The notes: generated from the letters alone by a model not told the origin. Numbered from the stretch's first letter, positions 10,312 to 22,505 are shown. The stretch: DNA of 64,000 bases from Gerris lacustris (GCA_951217055.1 OX578277.1:61536388-61600387); one strand, 5' to 3'. Made by a program: numbers and translations.

Positions 10312-11367
10312 AAAGGAAGAAAAAAGAAGCATAACGAAAGTGGTGGATCGGACGGCCCCGATAAGAGAGTAAACAAAAGGAACGCGGAAAAAGTTGATGG
10401 GTCAGACGAGGAAGAGTCAGTGAGCGAAACCCCTATTACATCGAGGAGGCAGTCAAATAGACATCGCGACAGTGCTGCGAGTTCAGGTAGTATAAGTCTA
10501 ACACATAACCAGGGTGCCCAAACCGACGAGGGAAGAGAACGGGAATCTTCGAGGTATCTAGGGTCATTTCTAAAAGACTTTAAATTTAATTCGTTTGATT
10601 AAGCAAGTGAAGAGTGGGAATATTATATATCACGTTTTGAAACGGAATTACTAATTTACGGGTTGGACAGACAGGATGAGACACAGGCGAAATCAATTTT
10701 GCTCCTTTCAAAAATAGGTTCGGTTTCTTATAAATTATTGTTAGATCATTTTCGACCAGTAGATATCAATTTAGTAAAGTATGAAGAGCTTAAGGCAGTT
10801 CTTAACAACTTTTACGGAAAAAATGTTTTTATTCAAGGAGAAAGAAGAGAATTTGCATTAAGATTTCAGAAACAAACCGAACCTGTATTTGAGTATATAA
10901 ATTCATTAAGGTCAATTGCAGGGCGTTGTGAGTTTGGAAAAACGTTAGAGGAGAGACTTAGGGATCAAATTTTCGTAGGATTAGTTAATTCTGAATGGCA
11001 GCATGAGCTAATCAAACAGTTTCCAACAAATAGCGCCACACTTAAGGATGTAGAGGCAGCAGCTTTGCGGCTAGAACAGGCGACTACACAGTTAAATCGT
11101 CTAAAACTAATGGAAGCAAGTTCGGGGAGTTGCAGGCAGGGGGCAGTGTTAAAGGCTCAAGAACAGAAAAAGCTACCATTTCAACTGGCAAAGGGAAAAT
11201 CTAATAGGGAACAGAAAGTGTTGTACAGGGGTACAGACTGTTTGTGTTGCGGATTTAGAAAGCATCAGGGAACCGAACGATGTCCCGCTAGTGGACAGCG
11301 CTGTTTGGCGTGCCAGAAAGAAAATCATTTTGCGAACGGGTGTGTGTTGCAAAGGGTAGGGCGGTAA
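10309..11367 (+). pseudogene. Gag of gypsy-type LTR retrotransposon 2
   Basis: From the ATG at 10309 the frame runs 352 codons with a single internal TAA at 10600-10602, after residue 97. The first part is charged and low complexity (RKKKH, EEESV). After the stop it reads EEWEYYISRFE and later EPVFEYINSLRSIAGRC and RDQIFVGLVN, as in gypsy Gag. A cysteine-rich end (CLCCGFRKHQG, RCPASGQRCLACQKENHFANGC) gives two zinc-knuckle-like motifs for RNA binding. Pol overlaps in another frame, consistent with -1 frameshifting between gag and pol. Confidence 0.85.
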
Positions 11368-12647
11368 TTCGTTTCAGTGATAGGAAAGTCAGAGCAATAG
11401 GAGAAGAGTCAGGGGAAGATAGCTCTGATTTAGAGAGCAACTCTGGGGAAAATAGAAACATAATAAGGATGTTGAGAGAGTGCACGGCTAAAAATAAACC
11501 TAGTAAGGTAATGTTAGACGTGGAAATTAATAACATCAAAACATCCATGTTATATGACCCGGGAGCCTCGTCTTCTGTGATAGATGAAAGGTTGTGGGAA
11601 AAAATTGGAAGACCTTTCTTGAAACCGACGCCGAAATTGGTTGCGTACACCGGATTACCTCTAGAAACTAAAGGGAAGGCACTGGTAAGGGTCAGAGCGT
11701 TTGGTACAGAGAAAACACTTACGGTTACGGTTATAAAAACAGAAGATATACCTCTATTTGGATTAGACTGGGTAATTAAATTTAAGTTACCACTGCCTAA
11801 AGGAGCGAAACTTTGTACGGTGAGGGACAGAAATGAAGAATCACGGCTAGGAAACATACTAGATAATTTTAAAGAAGTATTTATCGATAAGTTAGGTACA
11901 ATAAAAGATCATAAGGCTCGGGTGCATTTGGACGAAAAAGCGGTACCAAAAGTTTTTAAAGCTCGACCTGTTCCGTTTGCTCTTAGAGGTGGAGTTGAAA
12001 CAGAACTTATTAGATTGGTTGAAAGAGGAGTAATTGAGCCAGAGGATCCAAGTGTTACACCAATTCGATGGGCATCCCCAATTGTTACTGTAATAAAACC
12101 AACCGGGCAAATCAGAATTTGTGGAGACTTCAAAGTAACGATTAATTCTTTTGTCATCCATGAAAAATATCCACTTCCAAGATTTGAAGAAATAACAGCA
12201 AAATTGGGGGGTGGACGTTTCTACACAACATTGGACCTAAAGGATGCTTATCTGCAGTTAGAGGTAGAAGAGGAGAGTCGAGATGCACTTACTATAATTA
12301 CACACACAGGCTATTTTCGGTATAAGAGGCTACCATTCGGAGTGAATTTTGCACCGTCTCTATTTCAAAGGACAATGTACAGTATATTGAAAGGAATGGA
12401 GGGAGTAGGCTGTTTTTTAGATGACATCATCATCCAAGGATGTACTCTCGAGGAACACGACAAGAGAGTAGCAGAAGTCTTAAGACGTTTGCAGGCTATT
12501 GGGGTAAAGATACAAAAAGAAAAATGCAAATGGGTCCAAAGTAAGGTTGAGTATTTAGGACATATTTTTGATGCTGAAGGGATACATACTACAGAAAAAC
12601 ACGTTATGGCGATAAAAAACATGAGGGGTAGGTCACTGTCTACATGA
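11310..12647 (+). pseudogene. Protease-reverse transcriptase part of Pol, gypsy-type element 2
   Basis: The frame is 445 codons with no internal stop. Protease appears about residue 75-165 (LYDPGASSSVID, then PLFGLDW). RT follows with KARPVPFALR, ASPIVTVIKPTG, RICGDFK, LDLKDAYLQ, RLPFGVNFAP and the catalytic block FLDDIIIQG, an F-L-D-D form of YxDD. The last recognisable segment is VEYLGHIFDAEGI through AIKNMR at about 12626. After that the sequence changes to unrelated DNA. RT thumb, RNase H, integrase and 3' LTR are missing. The catalytic residues look intact, but the truncation should make it non-functional as a transposon. Confidence 0.85.
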
Positions 12648-14137
12648 ATTTTCGAAATTTAAATTTTGGTACAAAGGGGTACGGTGTAAAAATGTCGAAG
12701 TAATAGATTCCCTTCATATCATGCATATCGTTGAAAAGCACTTTAAGATTACATTAATTGTTGTTATGTACAGTTTTGTCCAGCTAGTAACAAATATAAA
12801 TTGGTTATAACATAATTAAAAAAGTTAATTCCTAGACAAAAACAAAAACATGGCTTTCTTTACATACTAAAGGAAAATAAACAACTAATTTACATTATTT
12901 TATTGATTTAATTACAAATCAAAGGTCAAGAAAATTAGACTATAAGTAAATTTTATTATTTTAAGCGTATTTCTTTAACGTAATCTTATAAACCACCAAT
13001 AAACCTGCTCGTAAATTTAAACCGACATGCTAAATTTTATTACAATCCGATTTGTAGATTTCAAGTTATCATGTTAATGAGGACATAGTATTTAATATCG
13101 TTTAGAAGCTTTTGGACAATGTTTGAAACATATTTGGCGATTCGAATGAAGACGTATTGAGATGTAAAAATTAGATAATGTTTCTACGAGGAAGCGAACG
13201 GAGATTTGAACATACACACACACAACCCAGACTATACTAATTTTCAAAATTCAACTATGTAAATAATAAAATCGTGTTCAGGGATGGTTGAAATGAGTAA
13301 AAACTGTAACTTCCTGATTCTGAAATATTCTCAATGAATCACTCACTTAACACCCCAAACTCCAAACATTCTTTTAGAAAACTTTGTTTTTTTTCTCTTG
13401 GCAGGGTCTCAAAACTTTTTAACGTTTTTGACAAAATAATACATTTTCGACTACAACAGCTTACTCTTGTTGTAAGAAATGTACTTCAAACTGCACTTAT
13501 ATGTTTGTGTTCTTTAGGTAAAACATTAACATTGTTTATAAGACTGTACTTGTTTATAAGAAAAACATAATCAGCGTACTCTTGTTATAATAAGAAATGT
13601 ACTTCTTATCTGCAGTTAAATGAGATATATGTAATATAATTTTTTAACAACATTTGTCTACTCTCAAATGAAAAAACTAAAATTACGATTTTGTTCTGTA
13701 GGTAAAAAAATAAACATGTACTAGGATAATTTAATACAATTTTAAAATTTCCTCAATACAAAAAAATCTTAAATGCATTTAATTATTTTTAAATTTAATA
13801 ATAAATTATTTTTTAAAGATTTAATGTTTTACATTCTACGGACAGAAAAGAAAACACAACTAGTATTTTCATTCATTCTTATTTAAGGAATTCAAGAAAA
13901 TTCAACGAACACTGTATCATCGCGTATAATTTACTATAAATCTCAAACGAATTTTGAATCTATTACATTATAAACACTGCAAATGGCAATACAATAACAA
14001 ATTTATTTTGAAACTTAAAAATATCGAATATTAAAGAGTAAAAGTTTTTAGTTTTGACCTTTATAAGCATGACCATGACGAAGAGAATCCAAGAAGAAAA
14101 ATTTACATTTTTCATTATGATTGTTCAGTGTTCAGTC
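12648..14137. other. AT-rich DNA, nothing recognised
   Basis: It contains only a short (CA)n at about 13213-13225. The open frame at 13334-13570 has no recognisable motif and the sequence is low in codon-like structure. Confidence 0.5.
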
Positions 14138-14320
14138 TCAAAGAGGAGGCTTATTCAGAAAGTCCTGAAAAGATCTAGAGGAAGGTGGAGGAGGCGGTGT
14201 TGATTTTACAAGATAAACAGGACCCTTTACCCCTTCTGAAATCCTCGACAATGCCTCCATTATTTCATTCTCCTTTACTGAGACTAAAGTCGTCTTAAAT
14301 TCTTTATAAGTCTTTAGGAG
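14138..14320 (-). CDS. Candidate terminal exon, proline-rich C-terminus, unknown protein
   Basis: On the minus strand, an AG at 14321-14322 can serve as acceptor, and the frame then runs 60 codons to a TGA at 14138-14140. The product is amphipathic and charged (KTYKEFKTTLVSVKENE, then EALSRISEGVKGP), followed by a five-proline run, SSRSFQDFL and a stop. Base composition is richer in GC than the flanks. The polypyrimidine tract upstream is weak and no upstream exon was found. It could be a host last exon, an old mobile-element ORF fragment, or chance. The family is not recognised. Confidence 0.3.
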   Translation of the reverse strand, partial: LLKTYKEFKTTLVSVKENEIMEALSRISEGVKGPVYLVKSTPPPPPSSRSFQDFLNKPPL

Positions 14321-15269
14321 CTGATTTTAACCACTGAATTAATCAGACAACAGACACTAACTTTAAATTAAATGAAACGAAACACAGGAAAAACTCAATT
14401 AGTCTTCCTAAAATAAGCTAACAGAATCTTTAGATAGTTTATTTCTCTTTAGTAAAAACTAAATTGTCTAAAAGATATAAGAGAGCAGTCTGATAATATT
14501 TTTTCTCTTTTTCATTCCTCTGCCAATAAACTTGCTTTTAGACACCGCAGTTAGTTCTCGCTCCCTGCCTTTTTCTGAGATTCAGTTGTGGTTGAAGCAC
14601 AGAATTAATAAGAAATACTGTCTTATGTGTATAGCTGATAAATGTAGTACCTAAATGTTCACGTAGACAAAATTTATATACAAACCAAGGTTATTTTTAT
14701 TTTTGAAAATAATCTTAAAAAACAAATAATAATATATCCTTAGAAAACGATGATTAAAAGAAGATATACTTAGATAATTATGTTTTATTAATTTCTGTCT
14801 TTATTTTCAACTGTAAGTATACATGGTATCTAAAATCAATGATTAGTACGATTTTCACTCAGTAGCAAAAACATAACAGCTCGAACTTAGTTTGAGGAAT
14901 ATTTCCTGGAACACTCATTAGAGTCGCATTGCTTCTCTGTAGTACTCTTAATGGAAACTTCTTAGAAAACCTAATTTCTCTGAGTAGATTTTATGTATCA
15001 AGGTTTAATGCCAGAAATTTGTAATATGGGTAACTTATGTAGTGAAAGTATGTGTTAACCGGATTGTCATTCTTTCTCCGGCATGATCAAAATATCCATT
15101 CACCGTATATGTTATCAATCGCTACGGCAAACATAGTGAAGCTGAATTTAAATCCAATAATATCTAATATAATCATTTATTTTGAAACACATTTAAAAGT
15201 GATCAACATGTGATTGATTACACTTCGTTTTCGATTTTCAGAAAAATCAGATTCCCGATAAGACCTAAC
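14321..15269. other. AT-rich DNA, nothing firmly supported
   Basis: A minus-strand frame near 14480-14560 is open for about 35 codons after a CAG but has no convincing donor, and I do not call it. Confidence 0.4.
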
Positions 15270-15515
15270 CGTGGAATAAGGGCCTCCCAAAAAACTCAGG
15301 CTATTAAAGTAGTGATACCTACTACATTGTGGCCAAGTCTGCTGTTTCTTTAGTCCATAACCTCACTTCACTTATACTTTCATGGACAAGACTGCTCTTT
15401 TATTTTGATTGCTTTTGAACAGTTGACCAATTTATGAATGAGGCCTAAAACACACTTGGCCACAATGTAGATAGGTATTACTTCTTTGAGAGGCTGACTT
15501 TTTTGGAAGGGGGAC
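15270..15515. mobile_element. Foldback (MITE-like) element with TACATTGTGGCCAAG arms
   Basis: Left arm 15270-15336 and right arm about 15454-15515 are imperfect inverted copies. The best part is ATACCTAnTACATTGTGGCCAAG against its complement, extending out through CAAAAAACTCAGnCT. About 117 bp lie between. A 60-codon minus frame across it is incidental. Confidence 0.7.
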
Positions 15516-16519
15516 CTGTATTTTTTTCTTCTCCTCTGAGACCTCTCCTTCCCATTACCCACATACTAACTAGATAAATCCTATGAGGCTACACATGATA
15601 CTGATATTTGTGCCTCTTCCAGAAACTGGCCATGAATTAAGTAATCAAAATAAATGAGAAGTCTTGTTCAAGAAAGTAGTAGTGAAGTTAGGTTATGGAC
15701 TAAAGAACGAGCAGACTTGGCAACAATCTAGATATCCTAAAATCGAATATTTTAATGCTGTTACAATAATTTTTCTCTACATTATGTTTTCTTGTCTCGA
15801 AATTTTGAATTTATACCAGGTAAAGGCTGTTTTTTGCTATCAGTTGTTTAATGTCCAAACCATAAAGAAATAATAGGTCGTAAAGGAAGAAGCAAGAAAA
15901 TAAATTATTTATAAAAACTCAAGAAAAAGGGTATTTAAGAGAGAAGGGTCTTTTTTAGATTTAATATTTTTAGGAAGTAAAAAGTGTCATGTCTGTCAAC
16001 GAAGGGCAAGACAGGTCATCAAAATTAAATAAAAAAGAAAATATAACTTTTAATAAAACATTTCATTGAGCTACAATCTTCTGCTTTAATAATAATTGAC
16101 AATATTATTCAAGACATTGGGTGGCACAAAAAAAATCAAGGGTAAAGAGGGACTTTGAATCTATATTTTAGTAATAAACATTTAAAGTAATAAAGAAAGC
16201 GCTTTAAATAAAAATTGTCAAAAAATATAATGCGCAAGAAATTCGAACGTAGTTTAATGACTTTTCAATCTAATAATCTTGGGCTTTAAAAATAAAAATT
16301 CGAATTACAGTGATAAAGTGGTGAATTATAAAAACATCATTAGTAGTTATACGAATTCAATGATCGAAAATAATATATTATTGGATTTCTTTCATTTATT
16401 AGATAATATGTTCTAACTTTATTTAAAATCATTTCCCGATATATTATTATCGCAATTTTTTTGACAGCATTTTCATAATCACTGACGGACCTAAATGGCA
16501 ATAGACGTACGAGTCCAAA
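15516..16519. other. AT-rich DNA, nothing recognised
   Basis: Open frames of 60-70 codons occur at 15664 and 16340, without recognisable motifs. Confidence 0.4.
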
Positions 16520-16812
16520 AGTCTTCATTATGGCCTAGTAAGATGGCTGATGATATTTTGAAAATTTACAGGGTAATTAATCAAGAAAGTTTATATGAAT
16601 GGCAATCCATGCCTAGAGATTAAAATTAATATTATTTATAATCTCGATAATGAACTCTATGGCAGTGGTAGAGGTAAACGATGGGATTCGTATTTCGGGT
16701 GTGTTTTTATACCTTCTTTTTTTATAAAAGGATTTCTTCTTTTCAATAAACATTTATGATTATTTTTTGGTATAATACGTACCATCATACTAGTAGGCCA
16801 AAAATGAAGACG
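16520..16812. mobile_element. Possible MITE with GTCTTCATT..GGCCTA ends
   Basis: GTCTTCATTATGGCCTAGTA at 16521 is mirrored by CTAGTAGGCCAAAAATGAAGAC ending at about 16812. Spacing is about 290 bp and the interior is AT-rich. No target duplication could be defined. Confidence 0.45.
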
Positions 16813-17865
16813 TTTTGGGGTCGTTTGCACATACCGACAGTAGTATGAATATTTATTTTGCCGAACGACCTTCTTTTCACACTATCAATATAGAGATTTT
16901 ATCCAAAGTTTACTGATGCTTAGAGGACCATTAAGCGGTGATTCAAGAGCCTTTAATAACTATTTATTTTTACCGAGGCTAAATGGAAATTGTTCGTAGC
17001 ATTTTTGTTGCTTAGTTCATGTTTGTAATGTGTGTTCTTCATAATATTAATACAAATTTATTTTTAACCAATATTGTAACAATACCATGATAAAAACAAA
17101 AGAACTTTGAACTCGAACAGCAGTATTAATGGTGTAATAAATAATATACAACAGCCCTTCACGGGCAGTTGCATCATCGAGTTAGTAGTTTAGTAATGTA
17201 CCTACAATAGGCAATTGAGTTAAGAACAGGAGGATGTTGAGAATGGAGAGTTATGTGCAAACAAGTTACTTAGAATGGATCACAGAATAGGATTGCATAC
17301 TACAATCAAGCTTTTGATAGTAGGACGGCTGATTGAGTCAGTTTGTACAGTAACACGTCAGATCCCATCATATTGCGAGATAGTTCACACTTTTGAAAAA
17401 CCGATGTCGTTAGTGTTATCGAGTCTTGTAGTTAGTTTTTTGCCAAGGGTATTTACGACCGAAGTCACACACCACGTATGTGATTCCACTGAACAAACCG
17501 GGTTTTTTTCGACGACAAATTTTACAGGGATTGGTAAAGTAATGAATATTTTAATAGTACTCGTATAATAATTACATATTTATTTTTTATAATATAAAAT
17601 TAAATTAATCTTCTTGGTAAAACATCCGTTGAGAAGCACACCCGTGGATACCCATCCAGCTATAGTTATAAATAAATGGCATTTTGTATGTTAAAAATTA
17701 GTGACTAATATTTATTATAAATAAGTAATAATATCAAGAACCAAGCTAACAGTTATCCTTGTTTCGATTCATAAGTTTCATATATTTTATGATCTGTTTG
17801 TTTTCTTCGATATATATGTTGTTTTCTTTGATATGTATACCAACTCAACTTCAGAGGCAACCAGA
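16813..17865. other. Spacer, no gene accepted
   Basis: The 97-codon frame at 17275-17568 has no recognisable domain and weak coding character. The rest is AT-rich. Confidence 0.4.
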
Positions 17866-20395
17866 GGGCAAAGATCTTGAGCAGTGAAAGTAGTGGTAGA
17901 GCTCTAGGCTCTATTAAAAGGTCAGACGGTTCATGGATTCTCAGTGTAGAGGAGACGCTGGAATACCTCCTGCATATCCACTTTCCAGGAGAAGGAACTG
18001 TGGTGCGTAATATCTCCGATAGGGCCCCAGCAATAAACATGAACTGGGACCTGACGACCCGTCTGGTAACGGGAGAGTCTATCAAATGGGCCGTCAATAA
18101 ATTTAACTCATTTAAGGCACCTGGACAAGATGAAATTTTCCCAGCTCTTCTACAGAGGGGAATGGAACATCTATAATACCCAGTTTAGAGGCTATTTTCA
18201 AGGGTAGCTTGCCTATGGGCGTGGTTCCGGAGGTATGGAAGGCAGATAGAGTGGTCTTTATCCCAAAACCAGGGAAAAAGGACTACACGCAAGCCAAATC
18301 CTTCCGACCAATTAGCCTTACCTCTTTCATGCTAAAGACCCTTGAGAGGATAGTAGACAAGTATATTATAGAGGAAATTCTACCTAGAAAACCGCTGCAT
18401 GTTAATCAGCATGCTTATACTAGAGGGAAATCTACGGAGACAGCCCTCCACGCGGCTACTTCTAGGATTCACGAAAAGGCGATTCACAGGAGAGACTATA
18501 CTCTAGTTCTCTTCTTTGATGTAGAAGGAGCCTTTGTCAAGGCAAAATCAGAGAACATCAAAAAGGAACTTATGCAAAGGATTACTCTTCAAGTCATAGT
18601 CGAATGGATATTGTCCTCCCTGAAGGGGAGGAGAGTCAGTGCATCGATTACCGGCACGAACGCAACCAAAATGGTGACAGGAGGCTGCCCCCAAGGCAGC
18701 TGCCTTTCCCCTCACCTCTGGTGTCTGGTGATGGACGGACTTTTGAGGAGGATGTCAGAAGGAGATTTCTATTTTCAGGCTTACGCAGATGATGGACTAG
18801 TCCTTGTCAGAGGCAAGTTCCTGAATACCTGCTGTGATGCAACTAGCTTGCAGGATCATTGAAAAATGGTGTAAGGAGATAGGACTCTCAGACAATCCAG
18901 CCAAAACTGAGATGATAGTCTTCACCAAAAAGAGGAAACTTGTGGATTTCAAAGCGCCAAAACTATTTGGTCAGGCACTTACATTGGCGAAAGAGGTGAA
19001 ATACCTAGCAGTAACCTTAGACTCCAAGTTATCCTCCAAGTAATCACATTTAGACAAGGTAATGGAAAAAGCTACGATTACCTTCTGGCAACTCAGACGT
19101 GCAGTGGAGAAGACATGGGGGCTTTCCCCAAAGATTCTCAAATGGCTTTACACAGCGGTTATCAGGCCCAGAATTCACTACGGAGCCATTATTTGGTGGC
19201 CTAGAACTGAGGTGTCAAGCTTGTCTATGGGGCTCAGTAAGGTTCAAAGGCTGGCCTGCAGGAGTATAACAGGAGCGATGAGGACTGCCTCCAAAGCGGC
19301 CTTAGAGGCATTGGTAGGACTCCCTTCACTCCATACATGGATTAAAGGAGAGGCCATTGCATCTTTCGTAAGACTTAGAGACAATGGTCAGTGGCAAGGA
19401 GGGGAATCAGTGGGACACTTGACTTTACAAAGGATGGCTGAATCCAAGATCCCACTAGTAGGGATTCGAATTAAAGGAATTGAATATCTGCTAACGCTGA
19501 ACAGGAAATACAAGGTCAAAATCCCATCACGTGCCAGATGGAAATTAGGGGATAATTAATTTTAATACACTGATGGCTCTAAGAATGATAAAGGTATGTC
19601 AGGGGCTGGACTGTACTTAGAAAGGTCCGGCACCCAAGAGAGCTTCCCACTTGGTACACTCACCACAGTGTTTCAAGCTGAATCTACGCCATTCTAGAGG
19701 TAGCGAGGAAACCAGAGGTGATGGAGGCAACATCTAAAAAGGTAGCCATATGCTCAGTCAGTTAGGCAGCACTTCATGCACTTTGCGCCCCAAGTGTGGA
19801 GTCAGCACTGGTGAAAGAGTGCCAAGAGGCATTAGAGCTACTGGCAGAGAGAAAGGAGGTCACACTGCTTTGGGTCCCAGGGCATACAGAGATTCCTGGG
19901 AATGAGAAAGCAGATGAAGTGGCGAAGATAGGAGCTTCTATGCCATTCTGCGGACCAGAACCTGCCATTGATTGGTCAAGAGGACAGGTGAGGTCAACCA
20001 TCAAGGCGTGGATCTGGGAGGAAGCAACGAGGGCATGGAGAGGAACGGATGGCTGTAGGCAGATCTAGATGCCAGATCTAGATAAAAAGAAAACCAAATG
20101 GCTTATGTGACTAGGTAGACCCAGTCTTAGAAATATGGTTGGAGTCTTGACAGGGCACTGCCAGCTCAGAAGACATCTGGCACTGGCACTATTAAAGATT
20201 GAAGACGACCCCACATGTCCATTGTGTGGGCTTGAAGAGGAGACTGCCTACCACTTTGTGGGAGTATGTGAAGGATATGGTAGACTACGTTTTCATTTAT
20301 TAGGAGCAGGGGAAATCAAGTAAGAAGAGCTTGTCACACTAAAGTGGCAAGACATTCTCTCCTTTGTGACCCAAACAAGGAAATTCGAGGGTAAT
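17866..20395 (+). pseudogene. Non-LTR retrotransposon pol relic (R1/LOA/I-like, with RNase H)
   Basis: Pieces in different frames line up in the order of a LINE ORF2. A segment before RT (LGSIKRSDGSW, LLHIHFPG, FKAPGQDEIFPALL) is followed by RT (FIPKPGKKDYTQAKSFRPISLTSF, then GCPQGSCLSPHLW, the catalytic FQAYADDG, and KYLAVTLDSKL). The post-RT region reads WGLSPKILKWLYTAVIRP and LACRSITGAMRT. RNase H follows, with YTDGSKN near 19568 and LWVPGHTEIPGNEKADE near 19870. Last comes a C-terminal knuckle, CPLCGLEEETAYHFVGVC, near 20220. Frameshifts fall near 18175, 18835 and 19690, with stops at 19041, 19557 and 19563. Endonuclease and ORF1 are absent. The combination points to the R1/LOA/I group, but the exact clade needs a tree. 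Confidence 0.88.
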
Positions 20396-20560
20396 TCTGT
20401 GGTGGTTCGATAGGTGTGAGTTCAGGAGTTGGCAAAAAGGACCCGAATGCGGTCTATTTGCTAGGCCTGGCCTCCGCCCTCTTACTACTACTAGTAAGAT
20501 CAGATTTGACAATTTGAGTGTGAAATCAATAAAAACATTTAATTTCTTCATCCGAATAGA
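20396..20560 (+). other. 3' UTR-like tail of the LINE relic
   Basis: It follows the last recognisable pol residues and holds a GC-richer block (GGCCTGGCCTCCGCCC) and an AATAAA at 20528. No long poly(A) survives, so the end is approximate. Confidence 0.4.
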
Positions 20561-21339
20561 ATTTTCATTCCCTGCAATAGGAATTTGTTTTGAAAATTAT
20601 GTATATTTTCTAATTGAAAGTTATAAAAATTTCAAACTTATAGAAAAATTGTAATTTAATATATTTTTAAGCTTCAATATATTAAATTAAATAAATTTTT
20701 AAGAAATAGTCTATTTTGTTTACCAACTATTAAGTAAGAAAAAATAATGGAATGAGGTAAATAGATTTATTCGTTTATTTTATTATTTTTTATTTATAAA
20801 GTAAAAAAGAAAGAATGTGAATTTTCAGTTTGTTTATTAAATTTAATGAGCTTTGCGAATCATCCCTTCCGTTTGATTTTTAATAAGATCTACATAAAAG
20901 AGTTTTCTTTTTATATTCTAAAGAACAAAAAGGAAAAGGGTCAAACTTCATAATATAAACCGGCATAAAATAAACCTTTAAAAATTATGCAGGAGAAGTA
21001 AGATTGTTACGTTTGAATTCAGAACTTTTTATACCTTACCCAACAAAAGTAATTTCAAAGCCAAAAAAACGTTAAGAAATAAAAAGAAACGAAACCTCAC
21101 GAACAATTCTTGAGATTTTAATGAGAAATAAAAAATATGAAAACAATAAAAGAATTTCATTAATTTGTACCTTAAGTTTTGAAATGGCTTTCTCGGAATC
21201 GGGTTTCTTTTCTTCGTTACTTTAGTAAATCAAACATTACATAAAAAAAAATATATATATTTTTCTTATTATTATTAATTCATTCATTTATACATTTTAA
21301 TAATTTTTATATTCAATTTTTAAGTTTTTGGTAGTTTTC
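20561..21339. other. Very AT-rich DNA, nothing recognised
   Basis: There is no open frame above background and no repeat copy identified. Confidence 0.5.
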
Positions 21340-21492
21340 ATACTACGGAAAGTTAAATTTTAATTTAAATCAAATTATAATTATTATTAACTACGGGAAA
21401 CAGACAGTGAAAAATACACTCCTGTGCCGGGATTTGAACCACGGGCCTCTATATTTCCAGTATAGCGCTCTTCCATCTAAGCTACGCAGGAG
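21340..21492 (-). mobile_element. tRNA-derived SINE, copy 1
   Basis: Read on the minus strand it has a tRNA-like head (21419-21492) followed by a body containing TTTTTCACTGTCTGTTTCCC and an AT-rich tail ending in ACTTTCCGTAGTATGA. The same order occurs, same strand, at 51970-52155. That makes it a dispersed RNA-polymerase-III type SINE rather than an isolated tRNA gene. Confidence 0.7.
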
Positions 21493-21590
21493 AATGATAT
21501 AGAGGCCCGTGGTTCAAATCCCGGCACAGGAGTGTATTTTTCACTGTCTGTTTCCCGTAGTTAATAATAATTATAATTTGATTTAAATTA
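21361..21590. repeat. Perfect 94-bp inverted repeat with 42-bp spacer
   Basis: 21361-21454 and 21497-21590 are exact reverse complements over 94 bases. The arm covers the SINE body and the 3' half of its tRNA-like head. The spacer holds the rest of the head. The other SINE copy at 52 kb has no mirrored arm. It may be a foldback duplication or an assembly or read artefact. Confidence 0.92.
21419..21492 (-). other. tRNA-like head (pseudo-tRNA, GGA anticodon position)
   Basis: The 74 bases fold as a cloverleaf with a near-complete acceptor stem (CTCCTG/CAGGAG), a good D arm (TAGCTTAGATGGAAGAGC) and a perfect 5-bp anticodon stem CTATA/TATAG around CTGGAAA. The T loop is standard (TTCAAAT), but two T-stem pairs are mismatched. 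The A-box and B-box-like GGTTCAAATCC are present. A real tRNA-Ser would have a long variable arm, which is missing. It is a SINE promoter, not a working tRNA. Confidence 0.65.
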
Positions 21591-21859
21591 TAATTTTTAT
21601 ATCTATTTTTTAAAAAATTAGAGTATTGTTTAAAGATATGAGGTAATAAAAAGTCTTAGAGACTTACTCTCAGGCTGAAAGTATTCACATCTTTCAAGTA
21701 CAAACCAGAGAAAGGATGCTTTCTATTAGAAAGGAATTGTCTTTAAGAATATAAACTGCAAAATGTTTATTTAAAGCTGTAAATAAAAAGAAATGTCAGA
21801 AGAACGAATAATCATTACATAATTTGTACTTATCAATATAAAAATCGTACCACTTAATC

Positions 21860-22505
21860 ATCACAAAATATTAGGAACCACTGGACCTATGACCATAAAA
21901 TTTTCTTTATAGGCTCTTCTTAGACCCTAGGTCCCTAGTTCTACTATAAAAAAATTAAGATCCACCATCTTAAATCAAATGACGGTCATTTATTTGCAAA
22001 ATTTGACGTTGGCTTGGAATAAATTAATATGGGACTAAAATTGGCTAAATCAAAATTTTATTAAAATCAGACAATTAGTTTTTGATATCGTCTGCTTGAA
22101 GGCAAAATTGACTAACTAACAAAAAATTTAAAATTTTACACATAGTATTAACACAGTGAGTTCTAATTGCCGCACACATTATCTTACGAAATGAATATGA
22201 AGAGTTATCTTTTTGTGTAATTTAATTACTAGTTCCTTCCAATCTCTTGGAACTTTGACCATTATTTAAATTGACCATATTAACAACTGAAGACTAATAC
22301 CTCATAGTGAAAAAAGTTCACTTAGTGACTTTTACCTGTAGGCAGATGAATTTTGGTTCAAAAAAACATGTAACGACAGACCGACTCACAAAAATGTTCC
22401 TTAATGTGTGAAACAGATTTATGAATTTTTGAATTAGAAAATATAAAAAAGTATTTCTTCAGAATGATCACATTGCTTCTTTTACCTTCGTAAGCCTGGA
22501 AGCAA
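21860..22505 (-). repeat. Dispersed repeats J and D
   Basis: ACCACTGGACCTATGACCAT (near 21879) matches a block at 32050, a common type of arthropod dispersed repeat. It runs into a family D copy ending in the GCTTC..TTACCTTCGTAA..GGAAGC hairpin at 22475-22503. Confidence 0.6.

Noticed and set aside
17275..17568. 97-codon plus-strand frame
   Set aside because: No recognisable domain, no splice or promoter context, and its composition matches the surroundings.
21419..21492. Functional tRNA-Ser (GGA)
   Set aside because: Two mismatched T-stem pairs and no long variable arm. The same head occurs in a dispersed SINE at 52 kb.
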